A DNA stretch of 6,742 nt, taken from the NCBI GenBank assembly GCA_027489105.1, contig JAIYAJ010000332.1, positions 1 to 6,742 of the forward strand. Reading direction: 5' to 3'. Below the pieces are notes generated by a model that ran no database searches, was not told the DNA's origin, and was given only the letters and a program-made list of their open reading frames with translations. This document shows, in pieces, positions 6,368 through 6,742 of this stretch (positions within the stretch are counted from its first letter, which is position 1; each line of letters opens with the position of its first letter). The position numbers and the translations under genes were made by a program. Source of the DNA: Zymomonas sp. Lineage in GTDB: Bacteria; Pseudomonadota; Alphaproteobacteria; Sphingomonadales; Sphingomonadaceae.

Positions 6368-6393
6368 GGTTCCGGCTGAAATTGGCCAGAGCC

Positions 6394-6438
6394 GACGGGT
6401 GTCTTTCCAGTTTTACTTCAACCAGTTAGACACCCATC
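6394..6438. repeat. Inverted repeat between cas2 and the CRISPR array
   Basis: GACGGGTGTCT (6394-6404) and AGACACCCATC (6428-6438) form an 11-position stem with one mismatch around a 23-base loop. The loop also holds two copies of CCAGTT (6407-6412, 6422-6427). The element ends two bases before the first repeat. The rest of this 72-base gap shows no gene. No T-run follows on either strand. It may mark the trailer end of the array, end the pre-crRNA in a Rho-assisted way, or end the cas mRNA. Confidence 0.6.
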
Positions 6439-6439
6439 T

Positions 6440-6742
6440 GTCATAGCATTTCAGAAATCGCGGTCCAGCCGCAACGCCCGAAGGCGATCGTGATCGGCGC
6501 GGCAGTCATAGCATTTCAGAAATCGCGGTCCAGCCGCAACGCCCAAGAGGTCGTAGCGCTGCCCCTTCCAGTCATAGCATTTCAGAAATCGCGGTCCAGC
6601 CGCAACTGCGGCCCCTTAAGCCACTCATACCAGTAGGTCATAGCATTTCAGAAATCGCGGTCCAGCCGCAACAGGCGGCCATGCAGATGACGGTCGACCT
6701 GCTGTCATAGCATTTCAGAAATCGCGGTCCAGCCGCAACGCC
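6440..6742 (-). CRISPR. CRISPR array, type II-C (five repeats seen, continues beyond window)
   Basis: Five identical 36-base repeats lie at 6440-6475, 6505-6540, 6571-6606, 6637-6672 and 6704-6739. Spacers are 6476-6504 (29 bases), 6541-6570 (30), 6607-6636 (30) and 6673-6703 (31); a fifth begins at 6740. In crRNA direction (- strand) the repeat starts GTTGCGGCTGGACC and ends GAAATGCTATGAC, like other type II-C repeats. The anti-repeat of the tracrRNA on the - strand fixes this direction. The array is thus transcribed towards cas2, and the repeat at 6440 is at the trailer end. The leader, where new spacers enter, should lie to the right of the window. No spacer matches another part of the window on visual comparison. 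Confidence 0.98.
6505..6532 (-). promoter_or_regulatory. Candidate crRNA promoter inside the repeat (shown for repeat 2; same in all)
   Basis: In crRNA direction, repeat positions 31-36 read TATGAC, preceded directly by TGC, an extended -10. Positions 9-14 read TGGACC, a partial -35, 16 bases upstream. Transcription would begin about seven bases into the following spacer. Neisseria meningitidis repeats end TGCTACAAT in the same place and do drive individual crRNAs. The -10 and -35 each match consensus at four of six bases, so strength is uncertain. Confidence 0.55.

Noticed and set aside
6368..6439. Possible csn2, cas4 or other small gene between cas2 and the array
   Set aside because: The gap is only 72 bases and is taken up by an inverted repeat; no coding frame is present.

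Overview
The window carries the core of a compact type II-C CRISPR-Cas locus (tracrRNA, cas9, cas1, cas2 and the first five repeats of an array). It lies directly upstream of the rplJ-rplL ribosomal protein genes of what looks like an alphaproteobacterium, probably of the order Sphingomonadales. That placement rests on the high G+C codon use, the L10 and L7/L12 sequences, an alphaproteobacterial-style L10 leader and a large-subunit catalase next door. Species cannot be named from the sequence alone.

Left part (1-1640). The 3' end of a large-subunit catalase gene (katE, + strand) converges on rplL and rplJ, which are on the - strand. A strong intrinsic terminator (313-351) ends the rplJL transcript. 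rplJ has a long structured leader (about 1337-1620). It includes a kink-turn-type L10 autoregulatory element (1488-1545) and a plausible promoter (1591-1620).

Junction (1640-1831). This gene-free stretch holds a tracrRNA gene on the - strand that no protein-coding scan would show. It has a promoter (TTGACG, 16 bases, TATTCT with an extended TGA), an anti-repeat at the predicted 5' end, and a terminator hairpin with a UACG tetraloop and a T-run. cas9 starts about 75 bases away on the opposite strand, so cas9 and tracrRNA are divergent.

Right part (1832-6742). cas9 (1076 codons, all RuvC and HNH catalytic residues present), cas1 and cas2 form one operon on the + strand. There is no cas4 or csn2, which defines subtype II-C. 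After a 72-base gap with an inverted repeat, the array begins: five identical 36-base repeats and four complete spacers of 29-31 bases, running off the window. Anti-repeat pairing shows the array is transcribed on the - strand, towards the cas genes, with its leader end outside the window. Each repeat ends, in crRNA direction, with an extended -10 like the one in Neisseria repeats. Each spacer may therefore have its own promoter.

Together the parts form a plausibly complete system. Cas1-Cas2 would acquire spacers, repeat-borne promoters would make crRNAs, tracrRNA would pair with the repeat, and Cas9 would cut. The system class is known. The points worth a second look are the tracrRNA architecture, the in-repeat promoters, the zinc-ribbon-like HNH domain and the position next to a ribosomal operon.
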